64,000 nt of DNA from Planctomycetota bacterium (GCA_016794425.1 JAEUHR010000016.1:1-64000), one strand, 5' to 3'. Shown: positions 31,823 through 40,778, numbered from the stretch's first letter. The notes: generated by a model not told the origin, from the sequence alone. Translations and numbers: made by a program.

Positions 31823-33613
31823 TCAGCGCGCCAGCAGCGCGTCGACGTCGGCGGTGATCGCTTCGGCCCAGGTGCGGTAGGCCGCCGCACCGAGGTGCAG
31901 GAAGTCGGGCATCACGGCCGGGTCGATGGCGCCGTCGGCGCCGACGAACCGCGGCCCGAGGTCGCGGCAGACCACCATCGGATCCGAGGCGAACGCGGCC
32001 GCCGCCAGCGCACTGGCCCGCGCGCACTTCTCGCGCTGCGCCGACGGCCGTTCACCGCGCGGGAAGATCGCCAGCAGCAGCACCTTGGCGTGCGGCAGAC
32101 CGGTGCGCAGGCGCCGCACGATCGCCTCGATGCCGGCGGCGATCGCCGGCGCCGAGTCGTCGTCGCCGTTGCTGTTGTTGGTGCCGATCATCACGACGAC
32201 GGCGCGCACGTCCTGTCCGTCGGCCGCGAGCGCCTCGAGCAGACCGTGGTCGAGCCGCCACAGCACGTGCTGCGTGCGGTCCGCGGAGATGCCGAGGTTC
32301 AGCGCCGCGCGCGGCGCCCAGACCGCGTCCCAGACCGCGCGGCCTTCGCGCTGCCAGCCCTGCGTGATCGAATCGCCGACGAACACCAGCCGGTGGCCGC
32401 CGGCGCGCGCCGCGGCCAGGTCGGCGGCGACGCGCTGCTGCCACCAGTCGTCGCGGCGCGGCACCGGCCGCACGGTCTCGAACTCGCGCGCGAACGTCGG
32501 CGCCGGCCGTTCGGCCCGCGCGTCGAGTTCGTCGAGCCGCAGCCGCACCGCGCGCACGTACGGCGCTTCGCCGGCGTCCCAGTGGCCGTACGACACCAGC
32601 ACGAACGTGCCGTCGGGCAACACCTCGACGCCGGCATAGCCGCAATCACTGCCGCGCCAGTTGCGCGACAACCGCACGCGATACTGGCCGTCGAGCCCGG
32701 CCGCGAGGTCGGCGAACGTACCGACCCACGCGACCCAGTCGCCGCGCGTCGGGCTGTCGGGCGCCATGTCGCGGAACGACACCAGGAGCCGCCCGTCCGG
32801 CGCGTAGGCGGCGACGTGGCGGTCGCCGCACAGGGCAGGCGGCAGTTCGACCGGCGCCGACCACGCCGCCGCGGCGGCGTCGGCGAACACGACGTGGCTG
32901 CCGCGGCGCCGGGCGTTCTCGCGCAGCAGCAGCGCGAGCCGCTTGCCGTCGGGCGACCACACGGCGCCCGGTTCGCAGAGGTCGAGGTCCGTGCCGCTCC
33001 AGACCGCCGTCGGCGCGCTCCAGCCGAGGCCGCCATCGCGCGACCGTGTCTGCCAGACCGTGAACTGCGTGGCTTCGCCGCTGCCGGTGGCGAAACGGCC
33101 GTCGTCGTGGAAGAACGCGGCGTGCTCGCCGCCGGGCAGCGGCACGACGCTCGCCATCGCGACGATGCCGCCGAACGCGCCGATCGGCGCGAGCGGCGTC
33201 CAGGTCGCGCCGTCGTCGGTCGAGACGCTGCTGCGGATCGGATACAGGCCGGAGAACAGCACGAGCCGCGCGCGGCCGTCGCGGTCGACCAACCGGTGGA
33301 TCGTCGGCGTCTCCTGGCTGGTCGCCCACGACTCGGGCACCGGCAGCGGTTCGCTCCACGTGCGGCCACCGTCGCTGCTGCGCTGGAGCACGATCGCGCC
33401 GCGCCCGTGGCCGCGCGGATGCACGCACAGGATCGTGCGACCGTCGGCCAGCAGCACCGTGGTCGGATGGCCGAGGTACTGGCCCGGTTCGCGGTGCACC
33501 GTCACCTGGCGCTCGCGTTCGCCGTCGAGGTCGAGCCAGCGAAGTGGGGCCTGCGCGGCGAGCTGGCCGCACGACAGGAACAAGAACGGGAGCCACCGGC
33601 ACGGCGCACGCAT
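31823..33613 (-). CDS. Secreted BNR/sialidase-like beta-propeller fused to an SGNH hydrolase domain
   Basis: A 596-residue exported protein; the leader is LPFLFLSCGQLAAQ. Residues about 25-375 form a sialidase-type propeller with Asp-box repeats SSDGGRTW, STDDGATW and SRDGGLGW. The Arg-Ile-Pro motif of true sialidases is not evident. Residues about 390-596 form a GDSL/SGNH domain: LVFVGDSITQGW (block I), NLGISADRTQHVLWRL (Gly block), VVMIGTNNSNG (Asn block) and PDFLHLGAAAY (Asp-His). The fusion could remove acyl groups and bind or cleave a glycan in one step. Neither substrate is known. The ATG start fits the signal peptide. Confidence 0.86.
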   Translation of the reverse strand: MRAPCRWLPFLFLSCGQLAAQAPLRWLDLDGERERQVTVHREPGQYLGHPTTVLLADGRTILCVHPRGHGRGAIVLQRSSDGGRTWSEPLPVPESWATSQETPTIHRLVDRDGRARLVLFSGLYPIRSSVSTDDGATWTPLAPIGAFGGIVAMASVVPLPGGEHAAFFHDDGRFATGSGEATQFTVWQTRSRDGGLGWSAPTAVWSGTDLDLCEPGAVWSPDGKRLALLLRENARRRGSHVVFADAAAAAWSAPVELPPALCGDRHVAAYAPDGRLLVSFRDMAPDSPTRGDWVAWVGTFADLAAGLDGQYRVRLSRNWRGSDCGYAGVEVLPDGTFVLVSYGHWDAGEAPYVRAVRLRLDELDARAERPAPTFAREFETVRPVPRRDDWWQQRVAADLAAARAGGHRLVFVGDSITQGWQREGRAVWDAVWAPRAALNLGISADRTQHVLWRLDHGLLEALAADGQDVRAVVVMIGTNNSNGDDDSAPAIAAGIEAIVRRLRTGLPHAKVLLLAIFPRGERPSAQREKCARASALAAAAFASDPMVVCRDLGPRFVGADGAIDPAVMPDFLHLGAAAYRTWAEAITADVDALLAR

Positions 33614-33754
33614 GCGGGGCGTCGTAGCGGTCGTGCGTGGCGCCGCAAGGGGCACGGCATGCGGGAGGGATTGACGATCCTGCCGGAGCCATCGACAGTG
33701 TGGTCGCCGCGGACGTCTCACTCCGGCCGCGTCGGCGCCACTGTCTCGAGGAGC

Positions 33755-35239
33755 ATGCTGCGCAAACTCTCCGGTTCGTTTTTCCTTTCCGCTCCGTTGC
33801 TGTCGGCCGCGCTTGGTGCCCAGTGCACCACGGACTGGGTCGATCCGCTCGGTCCCGCGGTATTCGGACAGTTGGTCTTCTCGACCGTGGCCACGGCCAC
33901 GGCCCTGCCATCGGGCGACCTGGTGGTCGGCGGCCTGTTCGACTCGATCGCCGGCGTCGCCGCTGCGAACCTCGCGCGCAGGAACGGCACGACCTGGCAC
34001 GCGTTCGGCACCGGTGCGAACGATCTGGTCTGGACCGCCGGGACTCTGTCGGGCGGCGACCTCGTCGTCGGCGGCGACTTCACGACGGTCGACGGCACGG
34101 CGGCGCTGCGGATCGCGCGCTGGAACGGCAGCACCTGGTCGCCGTTCGGCAGCGGCGCCAATGGCAGAGTGAGGTGTGTGCTGCCGCTGCCCGGCAACGA
34201 GCTGATCGTCGGCGGCGATTTCACCACGATCGATGGCGTCGCGGCAGCGCACATCGCGCGCTGGAACGGCAGCACGTGGTCACCGTTGGGAGCCGGCCCG
34301 GGAGCCAGCGTGACGTCACTGGCCCGGCTCGCCAACGGCGACGTGGTCGCGGCCAGTGGCGCCGGCAGCACGTCGAACTCGCTGGGCGTGCGCCGCTGGG
34401 ACGGCACCACGTGGAGCCTGCTCGGTTCGTTCACCCTGCCACCGGGTCCGTTCGGCATCCCGGCACTCGTCAACACGGTCTTCGTGCGGGCCAACGGCGA
34501 CCTGTTGGTCGGCGGCCTGTTCCTGCACGCCGACGGCAACCCCGCCAACGGCATCGCCAGCTGGGACGGCAGCACGTGGAGCGACATCGGCTCGCCCGAC
34601 ACGCTCGGCACCACCACGCTGGCCGAACTGCCCGACGGGGACCTGCTCGCCGGCCATGCGACGCTGCTGCGTCGCGACGGAACCACTTGGACCACGGTCC
34701 CGCAATCGACCCGGTACTACAACCAGTTGCTGCTGGGCGCCGACGGCACCGTGACGGCGGTCGGCTCGCAGGGACCGGGCTGGGCCGAGGGTGCGATCGT
34801 GCAGCTCGCCTCCAACTGCCCCGCCACCTCGGCGCCGCAGGGGCTCGGCTGCGCGAGCAGCGGCGGCGCGAACGTGCTCGCGGCGACCACGTTGCCGTGG
34901 GTCGACGCCACGTTCCGCGCGCAGGGCAGTGGCCTGCCGGGCCTGGCATTGGTCGCCGCCGTGACGAGCCTCACCTCGATCCCGCAGGCCGTGCTACCGC
35001 TGCAGACCGTGTTCGCGCAGGCGCCGGCCGGCTGCGACCTGCTGGTCGCGCCGGACATCCTGCAGGTGCTGGTCACCACGACCGGCACCGCGGAGTCGTC
35101 GCTCTTCCTGCCGAGCGCGCCGCCGATCGTCGGGGTGACGTTCTTCCACCAGATGGTGCCGCTCGAGCTCGATCCGCTCGGCAACATCGTGCAGGTGACC
35201 GCGACCAACGCGCTGCAGCTGACCGCCGGCGTGCTGTGA
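33755..35239 (+). CDS. Secreted beta-propeller repeat protein with shared C-terminal module
   Basis: A 494-residue exported protein. A good ribosome binding site (GAGGAG) precedes the ATG. After the signal peptide (ending SAALGAQC) come six or seven repeats of about 45 residues with the pattern LPSGDLVVGGLF, then AAANLARRNGTTW or IARWNGSTWSPFGSG. They resemble the propeller repeats of large bacterial surface proteins. At about residue 365 the repeats end at APQGLGCASSGGAN, and the remaining 125 residues form the C-terminal module seen on neighbouring proteins, ending TNALQLTAGVL. It is convergent with the gene beyond the tRNA. Confidence 0.82.
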   Translation: MLRKLSGSFFLSAPLLSAALGAQCTTDWVDPLGPAVFGQLVFSTVATATALPSGDLVVGGLFDSIAGVAAANLARRNGTTWHAFGTGANDLVWTAGTLSGGDLVVGGDFTTVDGTAALRIARWNGSTWSPFGSGANGRVRCVLPLPGNELIVGGDFTTIDGVAAAHIARWNGSTWSPLGAGPGASVTSLARLANGDVVAASGAGSTSNSLGVRRWDGTTWSLLGSFTLPPGPFGIPALVNTVFVRANGDLLVGGLFLHADGNPANGIASWDGSTWSDIGSPDTLGTTTLAELPDGDLLAGHATLLRRDGTTWTTVPQSTRYYNQLLLGADGTVTAVGSQGPGWAEGAIVQLASNCPATSAPQGLGCASSGGANVLAATTLPWVDATFRAQGSGLPGLALVAAVTSLTSIPQAVLPLQTVFAQAPAGCDLLVAPDILQVLVTTTGTAESSLFLPSAPPIVGVTFFHQMVPLELDPLGNIVQVTATNALQLTAGVL

Positions 35240-35309
35240 GAGCGGGACGCGACGGCGCGCGGTTCGGGCCTTCCCTTGGCTCGGTCGCGTCGGTACCGTC
35301 GCGCGGCGT

Positions 35310-35386
35310 CGGGCCGTAGCGCAGTCTGGTAGCGCGACTGGTTTGGGACCAGTAGGTCGGTGGTTCGAATCCACTCGGCCCGACCA
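35310..35386 (+). tRNA. tRNA-Pro (anticodon UGG)
   Basis: A 77-nt cloverleaf with the CCA encoded. The acceptor stem is CGGGCCG/CGGCCCG. The anticodon arm is ACTGG-TTTGGGA-CCAGT, giving anticodon TGG, which reads CCA proline codons. The T-arm is GGTGG-TTCGAAT-CCACT with one G-T wobble. The D-arm GCGC...GCGC is intact, and discriminator A73 precedes CCA. It stands alone between two convergent protein genes. Confidence 0.97.
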
Positions 35387-35509
35387 ACTCGGCGTCGTCG
35401 AGCGAGCCCCGACGTACGGCTCGCCCGGGCAGGACGCCGCCGGGGCAACCGGGACGGGCGACCATCGCCACCAGGACGCTGCCGCCCGGATCGCCGGCGA
35501 CCGCCTCGG

Positions 35510-36634
35510 CTACCGGACGACGAAGTTCCGTACGCGGATGACCAGTTCGTCATCCTTCTTCTCTGCCTTGCGCCCGAGTCCCGGCCGCTGCAGGCCGTAG
35601 CGAACCTCGTCGCCGACCGGGATCGGCAAGGCCGCCGAGCAAGGCCCCGCGCCGATGTCCGTCGAAATCCGTCCGTCCGCGACCTCGACGCGCAGCCGGA
35701 AGTACTCGTCGAACGTCTTCTGCTTCAGAGTCGTGACCGCCAGGTCCCGGCGTTCGCCGTTGTCGCAGTGCACGAGGCGCAGCACGGCATGGTTGTCGCG
35801 CTCGTAGTCGAGCGCGCAGTAGTTCTTCGAGTCGATCCACACCGCAATCAGTGCGATCCGCCCCTTGACGGCGGCGAACTGCACGTCGGCTTCGAGCACG
35901 TAGTCGCCCGACCGTCCCTTGCGCGACACGATCGTCGCGTCCCGCTCGTCAGGGCCAGGCACTTCGATCGTCATTCCCGAGAACTGCCACTTCTTCAACC
36001 GGCCGATCTTGTCGTTGGCGCCACGGAACGCCGTGAGGTGCTCCCGGGCTTCGGCCTCGTAACGCTTCGCGGCGAGGATCTGGTCCAGTTCGCGAAACGC
36101 GTCGCGGATGCGCGGTCGACAGAGATCGTGGCAAGTCAGCGCCAGTTCGAACGCGCGCTCGTTCTCGTCGATGGAACGGTACTCGCCGACGAGTGCGGCG
36201 AGTGCCTGCGCCGCTTCGTCGTGCTCGCGCGCCAGGTCCGCCAGCAGCGGGTCGAGCTGCCGCAGCTTCGCCAACTGCTTGTCGTCGACGCGCAGTCCGT
36301 CGCGGATGCCCTCGACGACTTGCACGATGCCGACCCACCTGCCGCCGTGCTGACGGGGCTCTGCAGGTGGTGGCGGCAGCGCCAGCTCGACTGCGGCCGC
36401 CGGATCGAGCAGCAGTGCCGCCTCGCGTGCCGCACTCGCGGCCGTCAGCAGTTCGGGATCCGCCAGACAGCGCTTGCCGACCTCCACCAGTCGAACCGCA
36501 TGCACCTTGCGCAGCGCCGCCGCCCGCTCTTCGATCGCGCGCACGGTCGCGTCCTTCTGCGCGGCGAGCGACGCAGTCAACACGGCCAGCCCGAACACCA
36601 CGCGAAGCCCACCACGCAAACCTGCCTTTGCCAT
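35510..36634 (-). CDS. Secreted hypothetical protein with coiled-coil and LamG-like domain
   Basis: A 374-residue exported protein (leader VVFGLAVLTASLAAQ). Residues about 25-215 are helical with heptad character (EERAAALRKVHAV, LADLAREHDEAAQALAAL). Residues about 230-374 are a beta-sandwich with DYVLEADVQFAAVKGRIAL and the later NYCALDYERDNHAVLRL, resembling concanavalin/LamG-like domains such as the DUF1080 group. No catalytic residues are recognised. The start follows from the signal peptide. Confidence 0.74.
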   Translation of the reverse strand: MAKAGLRGGLRVVFGLAVLTASLAAQKDATVRAIEERAAALRKVHAVRLVEVGKRCLADPELLTAASAAREAALLLDPAAAVELALPPPPAEPRQHGGRWVGIVQVVEGIRDGLRVDDKQLAKLRQLDPLLADLAREHDEAAQALAALVGEYRSIDENERAFELALTCHDLCRPRIRDAFRELDQILAAKRYEAEAREHLTAFRGANDKIGRLKKWQFSGMTIEVPGPDERDATIVSRKGRSGDYVLEADVQFAAVKGRIALIAVWIDSKNYCALDYERDNHAVLRLVHCDNGERRDLAVTTLKQKTFDEYFRLRVEVADGRISTDIGAGPCSAALPIPVGDEVRYGLQRPGLGRKAEKKDDELVIRVRNFVVR

Positions 36635-36731
36635 GGCCGGGAAGGCTATCGGCCCACAGCGCTGCTCGTGGGGATCGCGCGCGGTTTCGTTCGCGCGTCG
36701 CTGTCGACGTCGGACGGCCAGCCCCTGCCGC

Positions 36732-38030
36732 CTAGCCCTCGATGCCGTCGCGCTGCAGCTCCGCCGCCGTCGCCGGCCGCGCCACCGTGCCCTCCGGATG
36801 CACGTAATCCCCCGGGTCGCCGTAGTCCGCGATCCCGTCGCGCACCTTCAGCACCGTGACCATGCCACCCATCGTCACGTAGCCGAACGGTCCCTCGCCG
36901 CCGACCATCGGCTGGCTGTTCTTCGGCATCGTGACGTCGGTCTCGGCCGCCATTGCGGCCGGGTCGCGGCCCATCGCCAGGTACTCCGGCACGACTTCGC
37001 CGAGCTTCGCGTCGAACAGGCTCGGGTCGACGTCGGTCAGGTTCGGCACGTCGTGGCCCATCTGCGTCATCACGTGGTGCGTCATGTGGCAGTGCATCGC
37101 CCAGTCACCGGGATTGTCGGCGACGAACTCGATCGTGCGCGTCTGGCCGGTCGCGACCAGCACGCTGGTCTCCGGCCAGCGCGCGCCCTTCGGCACTTCG
37201 CCGCCGTCGGTGCCGACCACTTCGAACGCGTGGCCGTGCAGGTGGATCGGATGGTGGTCCATCGCACTGAGATTGCCGAGGCGGATGCGCACGCGCTGCC
37301 CGGTGCGCACGACCATCGGCGCGGTCGCCGGATAGACGGTCGCGTTGAAGGTCAGCACGTTGAAGTCCTTCATCTCGTTCGGATCGACGCGTTCGGCGCC
37401 GACCGGCAGCGCCCATTCGGCCAGCACGTAGACGAAGTCGCGGTCCGGCGGCGGTTCGGTCGGGCGCCGCGGGTGCACGACGATCGCCCCGATCATGCCC
37501 ATCGCGATCTGCACCATCTCGTCGTGGTGGCTGTGGTAGAGGAAGGTGCCGTGCTGCCGCAGCTCGAACTCGTAGACGAACGTCTCGCCGGGCTCGATCG
37601 AACGCTGCGTCAGGCCGCCGACGCCGTCCATGCCGTTCGGCACGAACAGGCCGTGCCAGTGCACCGTGGTCGGCTGGCCGAGCCGGTTGGTGACGTAGAC
37701 GCGCACGCGGTCGCCTTCGACCAGCTCCAGCACCGGCCCGTGCACGCGGCCGTTGTAGCCCCACAGGTTCGCCTCGAGGCCCGGCGCGAAGCGGTGGCGC
37801 ACCGGCTCCGCGACCAGGTGCATCACCTTGACCCCGTCGACGAGGCGCCACGGCAGCGTCCAGCCGTTCGGCACCTCGACCGGCGTGTAGTCGACGAACG
37901 GCATGCCGGGCGGCTGCGGCGGTGCGTCGGGCGGCAGCGTGCGCGCCGGCGCAGTCGCGCGCGCGGCGGCGGTGGCGCCGAGGCCGGCCAGCGCCCCGCG
38001 GAACAGGAACTGACGGCGATCGTGGGTCAC
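36732..38030 (-). CDS. Multicopper oxidase, Tat-exported (CopA/laccase-like)
   Basis: A 432-residue copper enzyme. The leader carries a twin-arginine motif (DRRQFLFRG), so it is folded with cofactor before export. All copper motifs are present: HWHG, HSHHD, HPIHLHGHAF and HCHMTHHVMTQM, in which the last gives the type 1 copper His-Cys-His-x3-His-x4-Met arrangement. Such enzymes oxidise Cu(I), phenols or other metals in the periplasm. The GTG start overlaps the TolC-family stop (GTGA). It ends a coupled operon with an efflux-type outer-membrane protein and metal-binding proteins, supporting a copper tolerance role. Met-rich copper-binding inserts typical of CueO are not seen. Confidence 0.93.
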   Translation of the reverse strand: MTHDRRQFLFRGALAGLGATAAARATAPARTLPPDAPPQPPGMPFVDYTPVEVPNGWTLPWRLVDGVKVMHLVAEPVRHRFAPGLEANLWGYNGRVHGPVLELVEGDRVRVYVTNRLGQPTTVHWHGLFVPNGMDGVGGLTQRSIEPGETFVYEFELRQHGTFLYHSHHDEMVQIAMGMIGAIVVHPRRPTEPPPDRDFVYVLAEWALPVGAERVDPNEMKDFNVLTFNATVYPATAPMVVRTGQRVRIRLGNLSAMDHHPIHLHGHAFEVVGTDGGEVPKGARWPETSVLVATGQTRTIEFVADNPGDWAMHCHMTHHVMTQMGHDVPNLTDVDPSLFDAKLGEVVPEYLAMGRDPAAMAAETDVTMPKNSQPMVGGEGPFGYVTMGGMVTVLKVRDGIADYGDPGDYVHPEGTVARPATAAELQRDGIEG

Positions 38031-39418
38031 GGGCGGTCCTCGCTCGCCGATGGCGGCGTCATGGCGTCTCGGTCGGGTCCCGGCCGGCTGCCGGCCAGCA
38101 GCTGCGCCAGGTCCAGCGCGGCGCAGCGCGCCGCACGTTCGGTGTCGATGCGTTCGGCCTCGTCGGCGAGCTGCTGGCGCCGTTCGCGCAGCACCTCGAA
38201 GGCGCCGATCTGCATCGCGTTGTAGTGCTGCAGTGCCGTGCGCAGGGCTGCGGCGCGCGCCGGCAGATGCTCGTCGCGCTGGAACGCGGCCATCGCCGCC
38301 AGCGCCTCGGCGCGGTCGCGGCGCAGCCGGGCTTCGGCGCGGACCTCGACCGCGAGCTGGGTGTGGTCGTGCAGACCGGCGCGCAGGCCGGCCTCGGTGC
38401 GCGCGCGGCGCGTGCCGCCGGCGTCGAACAGCGGCAGCTCGCCGGCGATGCGCGGACCATGGCCGGTGCGACCACCGGCCTGGCGCACGCCGCTGACGCC
38501 CAGCGCCAGATCCGGAAACCACCCGCGCCACGAATCGAGGCCTGCCTGCTGCGCCAGCGCATCGAGGCCGGCACGGTGCGCCTGCAGTTCGAACGACGCG
38601 GCGACGGCGCGCGCCTCGACCTGCGCGCCGTCGGGCGGCGACGGCACCCCGTCGAGCAACGTGCCCGCCAGCGACCACTCGGTGTGCGTGCCCCAGAGGC
38701 CGAGCAGCGCCTGCAGCACCTCACGCGCCTGCCGTTCGGCCAGTTCGGCCGCGGCGAGGTCGAGCCGCGCGCGCGTCTCGCCGACGCGCACCTCGGCCAG
38801 CTCGCGGTCGGTCGCGTTGCCGGCCGCGTGCAGCGCGAGCTGCAGTTCGTGCGCCGCTTCGGCCACCTGCAGCGCCTGCCGCTGCAGCGCCGCGGTGGCC
38901 GTCGCCGCCTGCACGTCGACCCAGGCCCGCCGCACGTCGAACACGAACCGGGTCAGCGCATCGGCGAGCCACAGCCGCGCCCCCGCGAACTCGTGCTCGG
39001 CGAGCCGTTCGCGCAGCGGCCGCACGAACAGGTCGACCACCGGCTGCGCGAGACCGTACTCGAGGCTCGTGCCACCGGTCTCGAGGAAGCGCACGTCGAC
39101 GTCGAAGCGCGGGTTGCGCAGCAGCCCCGCCTGCACGAGGTCGCCGCGCGCGACGCCGAGCCGCGCCCACAGCGCGCGCACGCGCTGGTTGTGCAGCAGC
39201 GCGATGCACACCGCCGCGGCCTCCGTCAGTGGCCGCAGCAGCAGGTCGGCGACGGCGTCGGCGACCGCGGGGTCGAGGTCGGTCGGCGCCTCGGCGACCG
39301 CCGCGCCGGTGCGCTGCTGCACGAGGTCCGCGAGTTCGCGGCGATCGTCGGCGGTGTCCAACGACGTGCACGCCGTCGCGAGCAGCACCGCGGCGGCGAC
39401 GAGGCCCGTGCGCATCAT
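38027..39418 (-). CDS. TolC-family outer membrane lipoprotein
   Basis: A 463-residue protein whose leader ends in a lipobox-like LLATAC. Two halves of long amphipathic helices alternate with short strands, as in TolC/CusC outer-membrane channels: GDLVQAGLLRNPRFDVDVRF, VRVGETRARLDLAAAELAE, then AGELPLFDAGGTRRART and AALQHYNAMQIGAFEVLRE. It would form the trimeric outer-membrane tunnel of an efflux system. No RND or MFP partner is adjacent, so it may serve a system elsewhere or act with the exported copper proteins. It is coupled by four-base overlaps on both sides. Confidence 0.9.
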   Translation of the reverse strand: MMRTGLVAAAVLLATACTSLDTADDRRELADLVQQRTGAAVAEAPTDLDPAVADAVADLLLRPLTEAAAVCIALLHNQRVRALWARLGVARGDLVQAGLLRNPRFDVDVRFLETGGTSLEYGLAQPVVDLFVRPLRERLAEHEFAGARLWLADALTRFVFDVRRAWVDVQAATATAALQRQALQVAEAAHELQLALHAAGNATDRELAEVRVGETRARLDLAAAELAERQAREVLQALLGLWGTHTEWSLAGTLLDGVPSPPDGAQVEARAVAASFELQAHRAGLDALAQQAGLDSWRGWFPDLALGVSGVRQAGGRTGHGPRIAGELPLFDAGGTRRARTEAGLRAGLHDHTQLAVEVRAEARLRRDRAEALAAMAAFQRDEHLPARAAALRTALQHYNAMQIGAFEVLRERRQQLADEAERIDTERAARCAALDLAQLLAGSRPGPDRDAMTPPSASEDRP

Positions 39419-39630
39419 CGACCGTGCCCTCCGCCCGCCGGCGCGTCGGCTGCCGCCGGCGTGCGGACCGGCAGCCGCAGCGTGGTGCTCGGCGCGGCTT
39501 CCGGCGCCGCTTCGGCATCGGGCGACGCCGGATGGGTGGTCGGCCACGGCGGCAGGTCGGGCGCGACGGCACAGCCGGCCACGAACAGCCACGGCAGGCA
39601 CCGAGCGGTCCGCGCCGCGCGCGCCTTCAC
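39415..39630 (-). CDS. Small Pro/Ala-rich lipoprotein in the metal operon
   Basis: A 71-residue protein from a GTG start overlapping the upstream stop (GTGA). Its own stop overlaps the tolC-like start (ATGA). The leader ends in a good lipobox (FVAGC), followed by a Pro/Ala/Glu-rich tail ending GGGHGR. No fold is predicted. The double translational coupling and the lipobox argue that this small gene is real. It may tether or link partners in the periplasm, but this is speculative. Confidence 0.68.
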   Translation of the reverse strand: MKARAARTARCLPWLFVAGCAVAPDLPPWPTTHPASPDAEAAPEAAPSTTLRLPVRTPAAADAPAGGGHGR

Positions 39631-40283
39631 CTGGCCTCCGCGCCGGTCGCGTCGGCCGCGCGGGCCGGCCGATGCTCGTGCTTCTGCCGCGGCGGCTGCG
39701 CCTGCGCCAGTTCGCGCGCCTTGGCCAGCACCGCGGCCGGCTCCTTGCGCACCGCCTCGACCAGCTTCGGGTCGGCGAGGTGCACGATGTGGCCGTCGAT
39801 CACGACGAACGCGTTCGCAGCCACCGGCGTGCCGCGCAGCGGGCACGTGGCATTGCCGACGTCGACGAGCCGAGGCTGCAGCACCTTCGCCAGCACGACC
39901 TGCGAACGCGCGCGCGCCTCGTCGACGCAGCCGGCGCAGCACAGCGAAAAGCGGCTGCCCTGCAGCGTGATCTCGACCGCGTGCTCGCCGATCGGCTCGC
40001 CGGACACCGGGCACGTCGTCACGGCGACCGGCGCGACCACCGGGTAGGCGGTCTGGTGCGCCTTCGGCACGTTGGCGAGGATCTTCCGGTAGCAGGGTTT
40101 GCAGCAGACCCAGATGCGGCCGAGCTCGGTGTCGACGAACAGCGGCAGCGACACCTTCTTGCCCATGATCGGGCAGGTCTGGTTCGGCGCGATCGGCACC
40201 TCGACCAACGAGGTCGACGGCGGCGGATCCTGCGCGGTCAGGACCGCAGCCAGCAGGACGAAGGCAGTCAGGGGACGGAACAT
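39627..40283 (-). CDS. Exported protein with three tandem TRASH/YHS-like metal-binding repeats
   Basis: A 218-residue protein (signal peptide LTAFVLLAAVLTAQ). Repeat 1 (about residues 36-75) has TCPIMGKKV then WVCCKPCYRKI. Repeat 2 (about 88-130) has TCPVSGEPI then LCCAGCVDEA. Repeat 3 (about 144-185) has TCPLRGTPV but the second Cys pair is lost (IVHLADPKL). The C-x(20-25)-CC-x2-C layout resembles YHS and TRASH domains, which bind copper or other soft metals. A His-rich tail (KHEH) follows. In the operon it probably buffers or senses metal in the periplasm before efflux or oxidation. Confidence 0.82.
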   Translation of the reverse strand: MFRPLTAFVLLAAVLTAQDPPPSTSLVEVPIAPNQTCPIMGKKVSLPLFVDTELGRIWVCCKPCYRKILANVPKAHQTAYPVVAPVAVTTCPVSGEPIGEHAVEITLQGSRFSLCCAGCVDEARARSQVVLAKVLQPRLVDVGNATCPLRGTPVAANAFVVIDGHIVHLADPKLVEAVRKEPAAVLAKARELAQAQPPRQKHEHRPARAADATGAEAR

Positions 40284-40361
40284 GGGAACTCCGAGGCGGT
40301 GAGGCCGCGGCAGCGGCCTGGGTACGGGAACGAACCGACGGACGCGCAGCGCGCCGTTCCC

Positions 40362-40778
40362 TTACAACCGCAGCGGCAGCGTCCGGCCGTGGTCCGGCGG
40401 CGGCCGGCACCAGCTCCACGCCGTCGGGGCGCGGTCGATCGCGGCCACCGGCTCCGGCAGCGTTGCCGCCGCCGTCGGCAGCGCCGACGGCAGCTCGACC
40501 GGCGCAGCGTCGGACCGCTGCGGCTCCGGATGGTCGGGGCCGAGCTGCAGCCAGGTGCAGCCACAGCGCGGCGCAATCGCCTCGTCGGGCGCGCCGGGCG
40601 CCGGTGCCGGCGATGCCGGGTCAGCGTGACGGCAACACGACGGCTCCGCCGCGGCGACCTGGCAGCAGCTCGCCGGCTCGCGCGGCCGTTCGCACCGGCA
40701 CAGCCGCAGCAGCAGGCCGGCCGGCAGCACGAGCCCCGGCAGGAGCAGCAGCAACAGCAGTACGGGCGACCTGGCCAT
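40362..40778 (-). CDS. Cys-rich membrane-anchored small protein, first gene of the metal operon
   Basis: A 138-residue protein with a strong N-terminal hydrophobic segment (LLLLLLLPGLVLPAGLLL), then nine cysteines in pairs and spaced motifs (RLCRCE, ASCCQ, SCCRH, RCGCTW, WCRPP). The rest is Pro/Ala-rich. No known family. The cysteine spacing suggests metal binding, which fits its position 78 bp upstream of the TRASH/YHS-like gene on the same strand. It may be a periplasmic metal scavenger. The TAA stop and ATG start bound a frame unlike shadow frames in having balanced Cys clusters. Confidence 0.65.
   Translation of the reverse strand: MARSPVLLLLLLLPGLVLPAGLLLRLCRCERPREPASCCQVAAAEPSCCRHADPASPAPAPGAPDEAIAPRCGCTWLQLGPDHPEPQRSDAAPVELPSALPTAAATLPEPVAAIDRAPTAWSWCRPPPDHGRTLPLRL

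Noticed and set aside
30719..35239. 1506-residue plus-strand open frame
   Set aside because: Only the part from 33755 has a signal peptide and repeats; the rest is antisense to two well supported minus-strand genes.
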